Assembly: GCA_011634665.1 (NCBI GenBank)
Contig: WAEK01000017.1
Coordinates: forward strand, 859,501 to 923,500
Reading direction: 5' to 3'
DNA from: Mortierella sp. BCC40632
Taxonomy: Eukaryota > Mortierellomycota > Mortierellomycetes > Mortierellales > Mortierellaceae
DNA length: 64,000 nt
Made by a program: the position numbers and the translations under genes. Below the pieces are notes generated by a model that saw only the letters and a list, made by a program, of their open reading frames with translations, ran no database searches and had not been told where the DNA came from. This document shows, piece by piece, positions 40,458 to 51,117 of this stretch (the stretch's first letter is position 1; each line of letters starts with the position of its first letter).

Positions 40458-41663
40458 ATGAAGAACATCAGCTCACAAGCAGACCTCGACAGAGAACTCG
40501 TCTCGGCTGGATCGCGTCTGGTAGAGTAACTCGCCATTTCATACTTAATGTGCTTACATCTCTCTTCGTGCCAGCTCTTTTGTTCAAACCACACTCTTTT
40601 ATTGTCGCTTGGCTAGGTCGTCGTCGACTTTTTCGCTACTTGGTATGTTGGCGATAAGGATGAACAAACAGTGTCGCCAACCGACCTACAGAAAACGCTC
40701 GTGCACTTTAACCAAGATATCGCCTTGAAAAACTCCCTTTAATCAAATGTCCAACTGGTTTCCTGTGACAATAGGTGTGGACCATGCAAAACACTGGCGC
40801 CTATTCTTGAAGGCTTGGAGAGGAAGCATACCTCGACTATCTTTGCCAAAGTGGATGTTGACAATGCCCGGGATTGCTCGCAAAAGCATGGAGTGACGGC
40901 CATGCCTACCATTCTCTTTTTCAAGAATAGGTCGGAAGTTGGTCGTGTCGTTGGAGCAGATGTTGGCAAGATCCAGTCCTTCATTAAGACGTATGAAGGA
41001 GGCACATCCTTCAGTGGAGCTGGACAGACCCTAGGCGGTGGCAGTAGCAGTAACAGTAACAAAGGCGGCTCAGCACAGACTACCTCTGCATCCCGGAACA
41101 AGGCAGCAGGCTCCCTGGACAATGCTCCGTACCATATCCGTCTCTTGACTGCTCTCGGTCATCTGTCAACAGGAATCTATAACCTCTGTTTGCGTTGCGT
41201 TCAGAGTTTGACACAGGTGGCGACGTCTACCAAGACTGGGCTTATCGGAAACAGCCAGGACGAGCCCAAGACAGTGGAAAGCCCCGGTGGAAGCTGTCAG
41301 ATCCAGGTTCGTCTACTGGATGGGTCCTCTATCCGCGGAGACTTTGAGCCAGAGCATACGTTACAATGTGTGCGCGACTTTGTCCAAGCGAACTTGAATG
41401 CACGGAATATTAAGGCACCCGGATTTGTAATCATGACCAATTTTCCAAAGATGTAAGTTTAGAGCTATCCTTGACTGGGTAACGAGATCCATGATTAACC
41501 GCGCTACTTTCTAAATGACTGACGTGTCTTTTTTTTTTTTTTTTTTCTACTTTTGCGCTGGTTGGGGATCCAAAGGGAGTACGAAGGCGATGCGCTGCAG
41601 CTTACTCTCCAGGATGCCAAGCTGACGCCCCGTGCGCAGCTGATTGTCAAGACCTCTGCTTAG
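40458..41663 (+). CDS. thioredoxin-UBX domain fusion protein
   Basis: Exons 40458-40520, 40617-40642, 40775-41452 and 41576-41663 sum to 284 aa. Residues 1-105 are a complete thioredoxin: VVVDFFATW joined across an intron to CGPCKTLAP (active site C31-G-P-C34), FAKVDVDNA, and the cis-proline MPT at 73-75. A Gly/Ser/Asn-rich linker (about 105-200) includes a helical stretch, YHIRLLTALGHLSTGIYNLC. Residues about 204-284 are a UBX domain: IQVRLLDGSSIRGDF, VRDFVQANL, and loop TNFPKM, near the FPR motif by which UBX domains grip Cdc48/p97. The expected role is a redox-active Cdc48 cofactor in ubiquitin-dependent protein turnover; that is inference. Unlike UBXD7-type UAS domains, it keeps both redox cysteines. 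An AATAAA lies at 41706. Confidence 0.87.
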
Positions 41664-41705
41664 GGAGAGGTGAGCTAGTGCTCCGGAAGATGAATAATCA
41701 ACGCC

Positions 41706-41711
41706 CAATAA
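41706..41711 (+). terminator. AATAAA polyadenylation signal candidate
   Basis: AATAAA 43 bp after the thioredoxin-UBX stop codon. Confidence 0.45.
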
Positions 41712-42038
41712 AGTCGATCTCGAGCCCAGATCTGCAAAGAGGGAGGAGTGAGGGGGAATGAGAATGCGATAAATGACGCGGCATAGTTGTGCCCTTTCTC
41801 TCTTGGCGTTTCTCCAGTTGCTGAGCACAACACGCCGCTGATTAGACGGAGAAGAAATCTAGAAGAGCTACTGATACCCGCACACACACACACATGCACG
41901 CACGCGAGCGAGCAAAGCAAGCGGCTCTCTCCTTTTCCCTTACTTGTCTCTCGCTCAATGACGCGGCACTGGAGGTTCTGAGTCGGACCCAACAACAAGA
42001 AAGGATATTTTCCGAACCCACTGCGCTGGTGTTTACCC

Positions 42039-42071
<33 letters not shown>

Positions 42072-42200
42072 CTTTCTCTCTGCCCTCGCATTCTCATTGC
42101 GTGCACTCTGAAGCATCCATCGGATCCTTTCGTTCTCAAACATCCTCATCTCTACATGGTTCTGCCATCCTCCGCTGAGGCTCTGCCAGCAACAGTCACC
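41712..42200. other. spacer and 5' leader of ABC gene
   Basis: No gene. CA repeat at 41881-41893, then a pyrimidine-rich stretch (TTTTCTTTTC units near 42040-42080) upstream of the ABC transporter start. Confidence 0.45.
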
Positions 42201-43389
42201 ATGTCTGATCCCGATTCCGGTCATGTCCATATCCAGGAGGAGGTGCTACTTCCTTTCGCCCTCCTCTGCTTCACTCTCCTTACTACCCTCTACCGGTAAG
42301 CAATCCTCGTCCGGGGTGTAAACAAGAACACCTCACTACGATTAGGGATACTCCTTTTTTACTCAATGACACTGTGTATGATCAATAGTTACTTTTACTT
42401 TATCCGACCTCGAGCCAACTACCAGCCTCTAATTTCAGACTTGCGCCAAGAGGACTCGGCCGACGGCCCGACGAGAGAGCCAACAAGACAAAAGACTGGT
42501 GTCTACAAGGCCATCGTCGCCATTAACCATATTATCGCTCTCTTGTTCGTTATCAATCTGGGCGTGATCTGCATCCGTGCCATTGTCGAGCACACATGGT
42601 CAGGCACACTATGGGTCGTTTACAATGTGGCCTTTTTTGTTACCGTCGTGAACAATATGGTTCTCATGCATCTTGAGATGAGCAGCGGAGGTCATTGGAG
42701 TTGGCCCGTCTATTATTTCTGGTGGCTCGCTCTACTGGGAGAGAGTATCGTTGGCTTCAACCTATCATCCAGAATCCACAGCCCCTCAGGATTGTCCAAA
42801 GGTAACTGTCTTTTTTTTTTTCCGATATATCCGAATCAACTTTAGTTTCATCTAAAAAAAAAAGGAAGAGTAGGAAAGAAGATACTTACCTTCTCTGATT
42901 GTCTACTCTGTGCTTAGACACCTCGGATGGTGTAACCATTGCCCTTGAGTTGAACTATGGTCTAGCATTCATAATCATTTTTTGGGTCCGATACGGTCTT
43001 TGGTGGGTAATGGCTTTGCTATCACTGGTCCATTCAGCACAGGAACGCCGGGCCGATGATCTTGAGGCGCGCCGAGCTCTTGACGCAAGTGCACCAGGAT
43101 ATGGCACCTTTGGAGGGAATAATGCATCTTCTTCATCCTCGGATGAAGAGATCCAAAAGAAATTGAATACAGAAGCAGAGGAGAGAGCGAATGCTTTCAA
43201 GGACTTTTGGCCAAAGATCAAGCGTCTGTTTCCGTTTGTGTACCCGCATGAAAAGTCGTTACAGCTCTTGATCCTGTTCACGTTTGTTCTTATTGGCATT
43301 GGAAGAGTCGTCAATTTGATGGTCCCAGTGCTGACGACGAGAATTATCCGTGGACTCTCTCAAGAAAATCGTAAGAATCCTGATGAATA

Positions 43390-43421
<32 letters not shown>

Positions 43422-45567
43422 ATGCTTTGAAATGTTAAAGATCCTGGTCAAGACTCGAAGGCTGCTAGACTGACATGTCCTGTATTCACCCCCTCCAATT
43501 TTGTGAACGGATAGCTCAATTTGATGTGGGCGCCATCTTGTTGTACGTTTTTGTTCGTTTCCTACAGGGAAATTCTGGATTGGTTGGCGCACTCCGAGGC
43601 TGGGCCTGGATTCCTATTGAACAGTACAGCAACCGGACTCTAACTCTTCGATTCTTTGAGCATGTCCAGAGCCTCTCGCTCCAATTCCACCTGAACCGCA
43701 AAACGGGAGAACTCCTCCGAATTCTGGACCGAGGCACAAGCTCTATTGTATCCTTGCTGAGCACAGTATTGTTCCAACTGATCCCCGTCATTGCTGATGT
43801 TACTATTGCAGTCGTGTACTTTTGCCTTGCCTGGAGCTGGAAGTATGCTGTCATTATCTTTGTTACAATCATCTCCTATTTGATTGCAACGGTCGTCGTG
43901 ACAGAGTGGCGGACAAAGTTTAGACGGGCCATGATTTCTTTTGACAATGATGCTCGAGCCAAGGCCGTGGATTCGTTGTTGAACTTTGAGACGGTCAAGT
44001 ACTACACTGCAGAACAATTTGAATTGGATCGGTACCGGGAAGCAATCCAGAAATATCAGAAGGCTGACTTCAAGAGCCAGATCACATATCAGCTATTGAA
44101 TCTTTTGCAATCCTTTGTCATCACCATGGGCATGCTGGCCGGATGTTTGCTGTGTGCTTATGAGATCTCGAAGGGCGAACGGGATGTCAGCGAATTCGTC
44201 ACCTTCATTGTCTATCTTAACCAGCTCTACCAACCGGTAACTTTACTCAATTCATTTAAATGTTTCATTTTGATACCGGATGCCACTCTTGCATAGGATG
44301 GAATGCGAATTTACTGACATAAGATCGCCTTGATCTCCACCGTTATTGTTTGTTTGTTTGTTTGTCTCATTAGCTCAACTGGTTTGGAACGTACTACCGC
44401 ATGTTGCAACAAAACTTTGTGGATATGGAAAAGATGATCAAGTTGCTGGACGAGAACCAGAGTGTCAAGGATGCTCCTAATGCCGACCGTCTCATTGTGA
44501 CAGATGGTGAGGTTGTCTTTGAGAACGTCAACTTCCAGTACGATAGTCGACAGAAGGGTCTGACCAATGTTAGCTTCCGAGTCCCCAAGGGTAAAACCGT
44601 GGCCTTGGTGGGGCCTACAGGCTCTGGAAAATCGACTATCCTGCGGTTGCTTTTCCGGTAAGGGAAGGAGGCAAAGGGAATAGGCCACTTGGAGAGTATC
44701 TCTGAGATTGCTGCGTCACTCGAATCTAATATGGCATTTTCAACTGACGATTGTGCTTGGCTCTTTTTTTTTTTTTTTTTTTTTTTTCTCTCTCTTTCTT
44801 TCTTTCTAGGTTCTATGATGTAAATAGTGGAAGGATCCTGATTGATGGTCAGGACATTACCCTCAAGACTCAGACGAGTCTTCGGGAGCAGATTGGAGTT
44901 GTACCCCAGGACTCTGTTCTTTTCAACGACACCATCTACTACAACATCAACTATGGTCGAGTGTCTGCAACAAGACATGAGGTCGAAGCCGCAGCCAGAG
45001 CAGCACAGATTCATGACAAGATTGTCGACTTCCCTGAAGGCTACGACACTCGAGTGGGTGAACGTGGATTGAGATTGTCTGGGGGTGAGAAGCAACGAGT
45101 AGCGATTGCACGTACAATCCTGAAAAACCCACCGATTGTGTTGCTGGACGAAGCCACATCTGCTCTGGACAGTGTTACCGAGGGTCAGATCCAGGCGGCT
45201 CTTTCCAGAATGACCGAGAATAGGACAACGCTGGTAGTAGCCCACCGACTGAGCACGGTTATCAACGCGGATCTAATTCTGTGCATCAAGGACGGAAGAA
45301 TTGTTGAGCAAGGAACCCATGAACAACTGATTGAGATTGCTATGAGCCGCGGCGGTCAGGGTAAGAGAAATGAAGATCGCTTCATGATTGAGTATTGGGA
45401 TTATGTCTGTATTGTGAAGCTTGGAACAGTAGCTCATTTCCTGTGGTTCTATTTTTCTTTTTCTTTTCCTAGGTGTTTACTATGATATGTGGAAGCAGCA
45501 GATTAAAGAAGAGCAAGATGCAGTGGAGGAGACAGTTCAGGCACTGCAAGGCGAGAGCAACACATAA
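42201..45567 (+). CDS. half-type ABC transporter, HMT1/ABCB6 type
   Basis: Seven exons (42201-42295, 42389-42801, 42918-43370, 43515-44236, 44374-44657, 44810-45360, 45473-45567) join to 870 aa. An N-terminal extra membrane domain (TMD0, about residues 12-205) comes before a short acidic/serine linker. The six-helix transporter domain (about 284-575) includes [12 protein letters not shown] and [19 protein letters not shown]. The nucleotide-binding domain carries Walker [10 protein letters not shown] (about 640), Q-loop VVPQD, signature LSGGEKQR (about 745), Walker [13 protein letters not shown] (about 765) and H-loop AHRLST (about 801). All ATPase residues are present. TMD0 with the [15 protein letters not shown] entry segment fits the ABCB6/HMT1 branch (heavy-metal-thiol or porphyrin transport at vacuole or mitochondrion) rather than ATM1. 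Substrate and location are inferred. Intron 3 holds an A tract of about 30 and intron 5 a T tract. Confidence 0.93.
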
Positions 45568-45708
45568 ATAGGAAATCTAAAGAGCTAAATTCCGCATCCC
45601 CCCATCTCACTCCTACTCTTCCCCGCCCTATTTTTCCTCTTGGCCGTACAATGGGTTGCTTGCAGACCTCACCCACCCCCCTCCCCTGAACGGAGAAATG
45701 TTATTGCA

Positions 45709-45714
45709 ATAAAT
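45709..45714 (+). terminator. AATAAA polyadenylation signal candidate
   Basis: GCAATAAATG about 140 bp after the ABC transporter stop. Confidence 0.45.
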
Positions 45715-46636
45715 GATTGATCGAACCCTGACTGGTCCGCGTAGTTCAATTGAAGGGAAAAAAAAATTGGCCCCTTCTCCCTCTCCTCCTTTTTCTCACT
45801 AGCCACTGTAATGCACACTAGAACTTATGCACATCACGGCCTATTGAACCTCATTGGTCTTGGTCATATACCAGGTCTGCAATATATGTATATGTAATAA
45901 AATGAGCCAGATAGCAGTATGGGAGGGTGTGGTGTGGGTTTGCGCCCATGCATTCGCCGTTGGGCATGGATGGCTCACCGACAGGTATGCTATGTGATTT
46001 TTTTTTTTTTGGGAATGGCTCTTGTAAACCCGTTGAACCAAAAAAAAAAAAAGGGAACCCTTCAAATAACTCGAGAATGGTAACGAGTGATGTACGCCTC
46101 AGTGCGACAAGAAACCGTTAGACTCTTCTGAGAGCAGACTGTTTTTTTTTTTTTTTGCGAGCTTTGGTATATCTACGAGAGCAACGGGCGAAAAAGTGAA
46201 GAAAGGGGGAAAGGAGGTAAAAGGCAAATATGTATGGCTGTGCGTCCACTTTTGTAAGATTGAGGAATGTACATTTCGCCGACAGTTTTAGCTGTTTGTT
46301 CAGAACAAAAGAAAAACCACGACTTTTTTTTTTTATTGTGCGCCCATGGAAGGTCTAGAACTACCCACCAGTCATGAGTGACGATGACAGTAAGGGGGAA
46401 GAGGAACCTGGGGAGGAGCTGAGACCAGGCCAAGTGTATGAGATGTGTGCTCGATGAAGTGGAGCAAGGGTGGGGGTGGGGAGGGAGGAGTAAGGAGTGA
46501 GTGAGGAGCGATAATCTAGCAGCTCTTCGGGCGGTGCGTGCTCGCAGGTGAGAGAAAGTAGAGAGAGAGTGAATAAGGAGAACGCCGCTTGATGACACAT
46601 CTTCCACTCACTCGCTCACTAACTCGCTCACTCGCT

Positions 46637-46640
<4 letters not shown>

Positions 46641-46709
<69 letters not shown>
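46641..46709. repeat. (CT)n(GA)n perfect palindrome
   Basis: About 35 nt of CT followed directly by about 34 nt of GA, centred on CTCGAG at 46673-46678. Each half is the reverse complement of the other, so the strand can fold into a long loop-less hairpin or cruciform. Confidence 0.92.
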
Positions 46710-46716
<7 letters not shown>

Positions 46717-49064
46717 GAGAAGAGGCTCCTCTCAGGCACTCGCCCAGATGGTCTCTCTGCTTCTCGACCGAGTCCAGTCAGAGTAGCTCTCTCGTTTTAC
46801 GCAAAACTCATTATTCAGGCTCCGTCAAGGAGGACAGGCGAAGTGAGAAATCAAATTCTTATCCTCAATAGAGTTGGTCCGACATGCCTCTTCGGCGATG
46901 GTTGGATTACTGCGCGCGTCTTTTTTTTTTTTTTTTTTTTTTTGTTGCCCTGGTCCAGCTGGGCTTTTTTTTTTTTTGTGCCACACAAGGTCCTCATTGT
47001 TGTGTCATCTTGTGGTGCAGTAGAGTTGAGATGAGGAAAGAGAAAGAGAGGGAGAGAGAGAGAGAGAGAGAAAACAAGAAAAGACAACCAAAGGGAGAAC
47101 AAAAAGAAGAAGAAGCAAAGAGAACGAAATGGATGTCGCCATTCTTCCTCTCACCGTCTTGTTCCATGACCTGCGTAGGTGATCGCGAGACCATAGCACA
47201 AATAGCAAAAGACGGGCGCGTCATGAGACCAGGTGTCTGCGCAAACACAGGACTCACAAGAGAGAGAGGGAGGGAGGACAAGCGCCTACTGCTGGAACAC
47301 CACTGCAGGGACACGGACAGATTGTCAAAGGAGCGATGTCCAGGAGGAAGAGCGTGCGAAGGGATGAAAGGGGTGCATAACCAAAAAGTTCAAAGGAGAT
47401 ATGAGAAAAAGAAAAAAGAGATGACCGTAGAAGCTTGTAGAATCTCTGAGGGTCCCCTGTTTGGCCTCCTGTAGGCGTCCAATGGTCAGACCTGCAGTCC
47501 ATGTCCTTCGATCCTGGTCCTTTGTCCATCTTTTCCCTTTTTTTTTTTTTTTTTTTTTTTTACCTAATGTCCAGCTCTGTGTGTTGTGTAGATGACATTG
47601 GTGGATCAGGTCCTTGGGCAATCCCGGACTCGCCCAGTGGCCAATGGCCCATCTCCCTTAGACCAGTCTGTGGAGAGACACTAGCCGAGGTAGCGGCGCC
47701 GCACATGGCAGCCGCAAAAAAAAAAAAAAAAAAAAGGGGCGGGCCATTTTGGGGAGAGGAGAGAGGAGGAGAGGGTAAAATGACTGATGGGTGGCAGGCC
47801 CGTCTCTTAAGGGAACTCGCTTATTGGCACCTTCACCAGCACCCAGACAGGACAGGGCAGGGCAGGGGAAGGACAAAGGGTCAGTGACACATGAAGGCGG
47901 ACTCGGAGACCCATGCATCCCAAAGTTTTTGGTTGTTGTGTGTTTTGGTCGCTGTTTTTTTAGTGCCAGTCGGCCGGCCAGACTAGCGGGGAGGAAGGAG
48001 CGGGTGGAGGGGCGGGCGGATATGCTCTCATGCATCCATGGCGAGGGCTGCATACAAATGGGGTTGTAATTGGATTGCTCTTGGGGGGGGGGGAGGTAAA
48101 GGAGAGTGAGGATGAGGCCAGCAACAAGGACGGAGACGTGGAAGACCCGCTGGGAACGAATCGTCTTGCGCTCTCGAAGGAGTAATGAACAATAATAGCC
48201 CTGCTCTCTCCGGGTCCACCAGGCTTCTCTCTCACCTTTTTATTTCTCTCCCCTAGCAACGGAGGCGCCGTGGACGAGCTGCAGATTCCACATGGAGACT
48301 GGCGACCCATAAATGAAGTGCTCTCGTCAAGGAGCCGACGCGCCAGGCGGGGCGGGGCGAGCGAACAAACGAACAGTGGAGGAGAGAGGAATGGGGTATG
48401 GATGGATGAAAAGCCCCGGCTCCAGCTCACGAAAGCAGCGCTTGTTGGACGGACAGGTCAGGCTCTTTGGTGCTCACTGGGCTGATAACAAAAAATAGCC
48501 TCCAAGGCCCATGAACGCTGCAGCTGTCGCCGGACCAGGGTCGGACACCTCGCGCGGAAGAAAGAGGAAAAGGGGATGAAAGAGAAGAGAACAAGAGAAA
48601 GGAGGCAAAAAATAGGCGCCTGTCTTGCATCTGGTCGGATAAAAAAAAAATGAAGACAAAAAAAACCTGCGAGCCAGAGAGCCTTCAGGCATCCATGGGG
48701 CCGCCATGCCTTGCCTTTCAATGTTTGAGCATGTTTTGTCATATATCCGTCACGATCATCGCTAATGCCGATTGAGAAATGGGAAAGAAGAAGAAGAAAA
48801 AAGTCGTAGTGTATTGTGCTAAGTAGATGAGTTGATTCGTGCAGGTCTCCTGGAGCAGGGGACGGGGCATGGGTCATGGGCATGGCGGAGGGGTCCGATG
48901 GATGTACCTTGGCTCGCTCTGGCTCATGACCCCCTTCCTCATTCTCCTCTTCCGCTCAGCTCAGCTCAGCTCAACGACAGGAGGCCATCTGCATGCTGCA
49001 GGTCGTCGCAGTCTGAACTCTGTTAGAGCGCACTGTTTGTGCTTGTCCACTTTTTTGCACCGAG

Positions 49065-49065
<1 letters not shown>

Positions 49066-49108
<43 letters not shown>
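49066..49108. repeat. (CT)n microsatellite
   Basis: About 43 bp of CT dinucleotides, followed by imperfect CTTT/CTCT units. Confidence 0.9.
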
Positions 49109-49113
<5 letters not shown>

Positions 49114-49782
49114 CTCTCTCTCTCATTCTTACTCTATAATTCAGTCATAATTGTATCTCTCTGCTCTTGTCTGCCTGGCTGCTGTAGGCGACAAGTGCAG
49201 GCACGGGCGGGCAGCAGACGCGGCAACGAAGACCATTGCAGCCAACAGTAGAAGCAACATACAGTAAAGACATTGGCTATTGAGGCAGCGGCGAGCAATG
49301 AGCGACAGGCAAAGAAGAACAAAAAAAAAAACAATCCTGCGAACCAAAAGAGAAGATGGGCGCAGTGTTTAGAGGACTTTGCATCGATTTAGCCAAAAGG
49401 GAAATGTGAAGGCGAGCGAGCATGGCGAGCACGGCAAGCAGAACAGAGCAGAACAACAGACAGAACAGGAGAGAGCAGGAGGTCGTGACCAAAGGAAAAC
49501 CATCTTGTTGCGCGTCCTTTATAATCGCGCCTTCTTCGCGCTCCTCCTCTTCTTCTTCTTCTTTTTTTTTCTTTTTCTTCTTCTTCTTTCTTCTTTTCTC
49601 TTTCTTCATCTCTTTCTCTCTCTCTCTCTCTCTCACTCTTCATTTCGTCTCGACTCTCTCCCTTCACGCTCCGTTTCGCCACCCCATCCTCATCTCCTTC
49701 CTCCTTTCAACAACCTTTATCTCCCATCTCTCTCCAACCAACGTCAAATACTCTTTCATCCCCACCACTCACAACATCCATC

Positions 49783-50841
49783 ATGACTGACGCCAACACC
49801 ACCGCCCCTGTCGTCGACGCCCCCGTCGTCCCCGCCCAGGTTCCCAAGGAGGAGACTGCTGCCGCCCCCGCCGCTGTCGCCACCACGGAGACAACTGAGA
49901 CGCCCGCTGCCGAGTCCAAGGACGAGCCCGCTGCTGCTGAGGCCAAGGAGGCTGCCACCACTGAGGCTGCTCCCGCCGAGCCTGCTACTGCTGATGCTGC
50001 TGCCACTACTGAGACACCCGCTGCTGCCACCGAGGCTCCTGCTGCGGCCGAGGAGGTTACTCCCGCTGCTGCCACTGAGGAGGCTCCTGCTGCTGTCTCG
50101 CCTCCCGTCTCGGCCAAATCGGACAAGAAGAAGAACTGGATCAGCAAAATTGTAAAGAAGTTCACAGAGAAGAAGCCAAAGGCTGAAAAGGCTGAAAAGG
50201 CTGCTGCTGCCGCTCCTGCTGCCGCTGCTGCTGCTGACGCCACCACGGAGGCTGCTCCCGCTACTCCTGCCAAGGAGGAGACTCCCGTCGAGACTCCTGC
50301 TGATGTCACTGCCACAGAGACCGCTGCGGCAACTGAGGCCACGGAGACACCCGCTGCCGTCCCTGCTGCGACTGAGGAGACCCCTGCCCCTGCTGCTGTT
50401 GAGGCTGCTGTTGAAGCCGCCCCAGCTGTGGTTGAGGTAGAGACTGCTGCTACTACAGAGGAGAAGCCAGCCGTTGAGGAGAAGGCTGAGGAGACGGCCG
50501 TGGCCGAGCTCCCTTCGACTCCTGTGGTCGCCGAAAAGACCTCCTCGCCCCTTTCATCCAGGTTGAGCAAGCGCCTGTCTCTCGGATTCTTCAAGAACAA
50601 GAAGGAGAAGGCCGCTGAGAAGGAGAAGGAGAAGGAGAAGGTCGCTGTCCCTGCTCCCGTCGTGGAGGTCCCAGAGCCCGAGACTGCTGCTCCCCCCACT
50701 CCTGCTAAGGATGAGACTCCCGCTGCCAAGGAAGAGGAGGCCCCCGTCGCTGCCGCTGTTGAGCCCGAGGTGACCCCCGTCGCCCCTGAGGCTGCCGTGA
50801 AGGAGACTGCTGTCAAGGACACTGCCATCGCTGCCCACTAA
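49783..50841 (+). CDS. Ala/Glu/Thr/Pro-rich disordered protein with two basic helices
   Basis: Single exon, 352 aa, ATG in CATCATGACTGA after a long pyrimidine-rich leader. Composition is extreme: runs of A, E, T, P and V throughout. Two basic patches interrupt it, DKKKNWISKIVKKFTEKK (about residues 114-131) and RLSKRLSLGFFKNKKEK (about 259-275), each followed by Lys/Glu or Ala-rich helix. Codons end mostly in C, G or T of preferred type, as in highly expressed genes (compare the ribosomal protein gene at 54.9 kb). The patches could bind acidic lipids or nucleic acid; no family is recognised. The complementary strand is also open for 373 codons, a by-product of the GCT/GCC-rich codons. Confidence is from length, start context and codon bias, not homology. 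Confidence 0.68.
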   Translation: MTDANTTAPVVDAPVVPAQVPKEETAAAPAAVATTETTETPAAESKDEPAAAEAKEAATTEAAPAEPATADAAATTETPAAATEAPAAAEEVTPAAATEEAPAAVSPPVSAKSDKKKNWISKIVKKFTEKKPKAEKAEKAAAAAPAAAAAADATTEAAPATPAKEETPVETPADVTATETAAATEATETPAAVPAATEETPAPAAVEAAVEAAPAVVEVETAATTEEKPAVEEKAEETAVAELPSTPVVAEKTSSPLSSRLSKRLSLGFFKNKKEKAAEKEKEKEKVAVPAPVVEVPEPETAAPPTPAKDETPAAKEEEAPVAAAVEPEVTPVAPEAAVKETAVKDTAIAAH

Positions 50842-51084
50842 ACGCAGCGTCGATCGAGAACGGAGCAGGCGTACCCATGCAAAGGACGCCCGGACCGACA
50901 GGCAGGGATCATGCAAATGCTGGTAAGGCCCTTTTTTTTTTTTTTTTTTTTTGCTTCTCCTTTTCTTCTTCCTTCCCTGCTGTCGATGTGTTCCCCGGCC
51001 ACAGATACGGCCCTTTGCTCTCTTGACGATTGCTACTGGGCGCTTACTGCACTTGTTGGCTGGATGCACATCCTAAGCAGGGCG

Positions 51085-51117
<33 letters not shown>

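Larger units (their letters stand above)
45568..49782. other. 4.2-kb gene-free low-complexity region
   Basis: I find no gene, tRNA or element remnant. The sequence is rich in CT/GA tracts, G runs and T/A tracts (for example 46921-46943, 47538-47562, 47716-47736, 48085-48094). Open frames on both strands are short and consist of repeats. The last part, from about 49500, is a strongly pyrimidine-rich leader for the gene at 49783. Either this is a long promoter/UTR or it holds non-coding transcripts. Confidence 0.5.

Noticed and set aside
47791..48498. Several overlapping 60-150 codon ORFs
   Set aside because: Low-complexity Pro/Ser/Gly/Arg-rich frames on both strands with no start context or domain; typical of GC-rich non-coding sequence.
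49707..50828. 373-codon antisense Ala/Ser/Val-rich ORF
   Set aside because: Open only because the opposite strand is full of GCT/GCC and GAG codons. The sense frame has the better start, leader and codon pattern.
51085..51117. Possible CRISPR-like or spaced repeat
   Set aside because: Plain ACA trinucleotide repeat; no spacers, and this is a eukaryotic genome.
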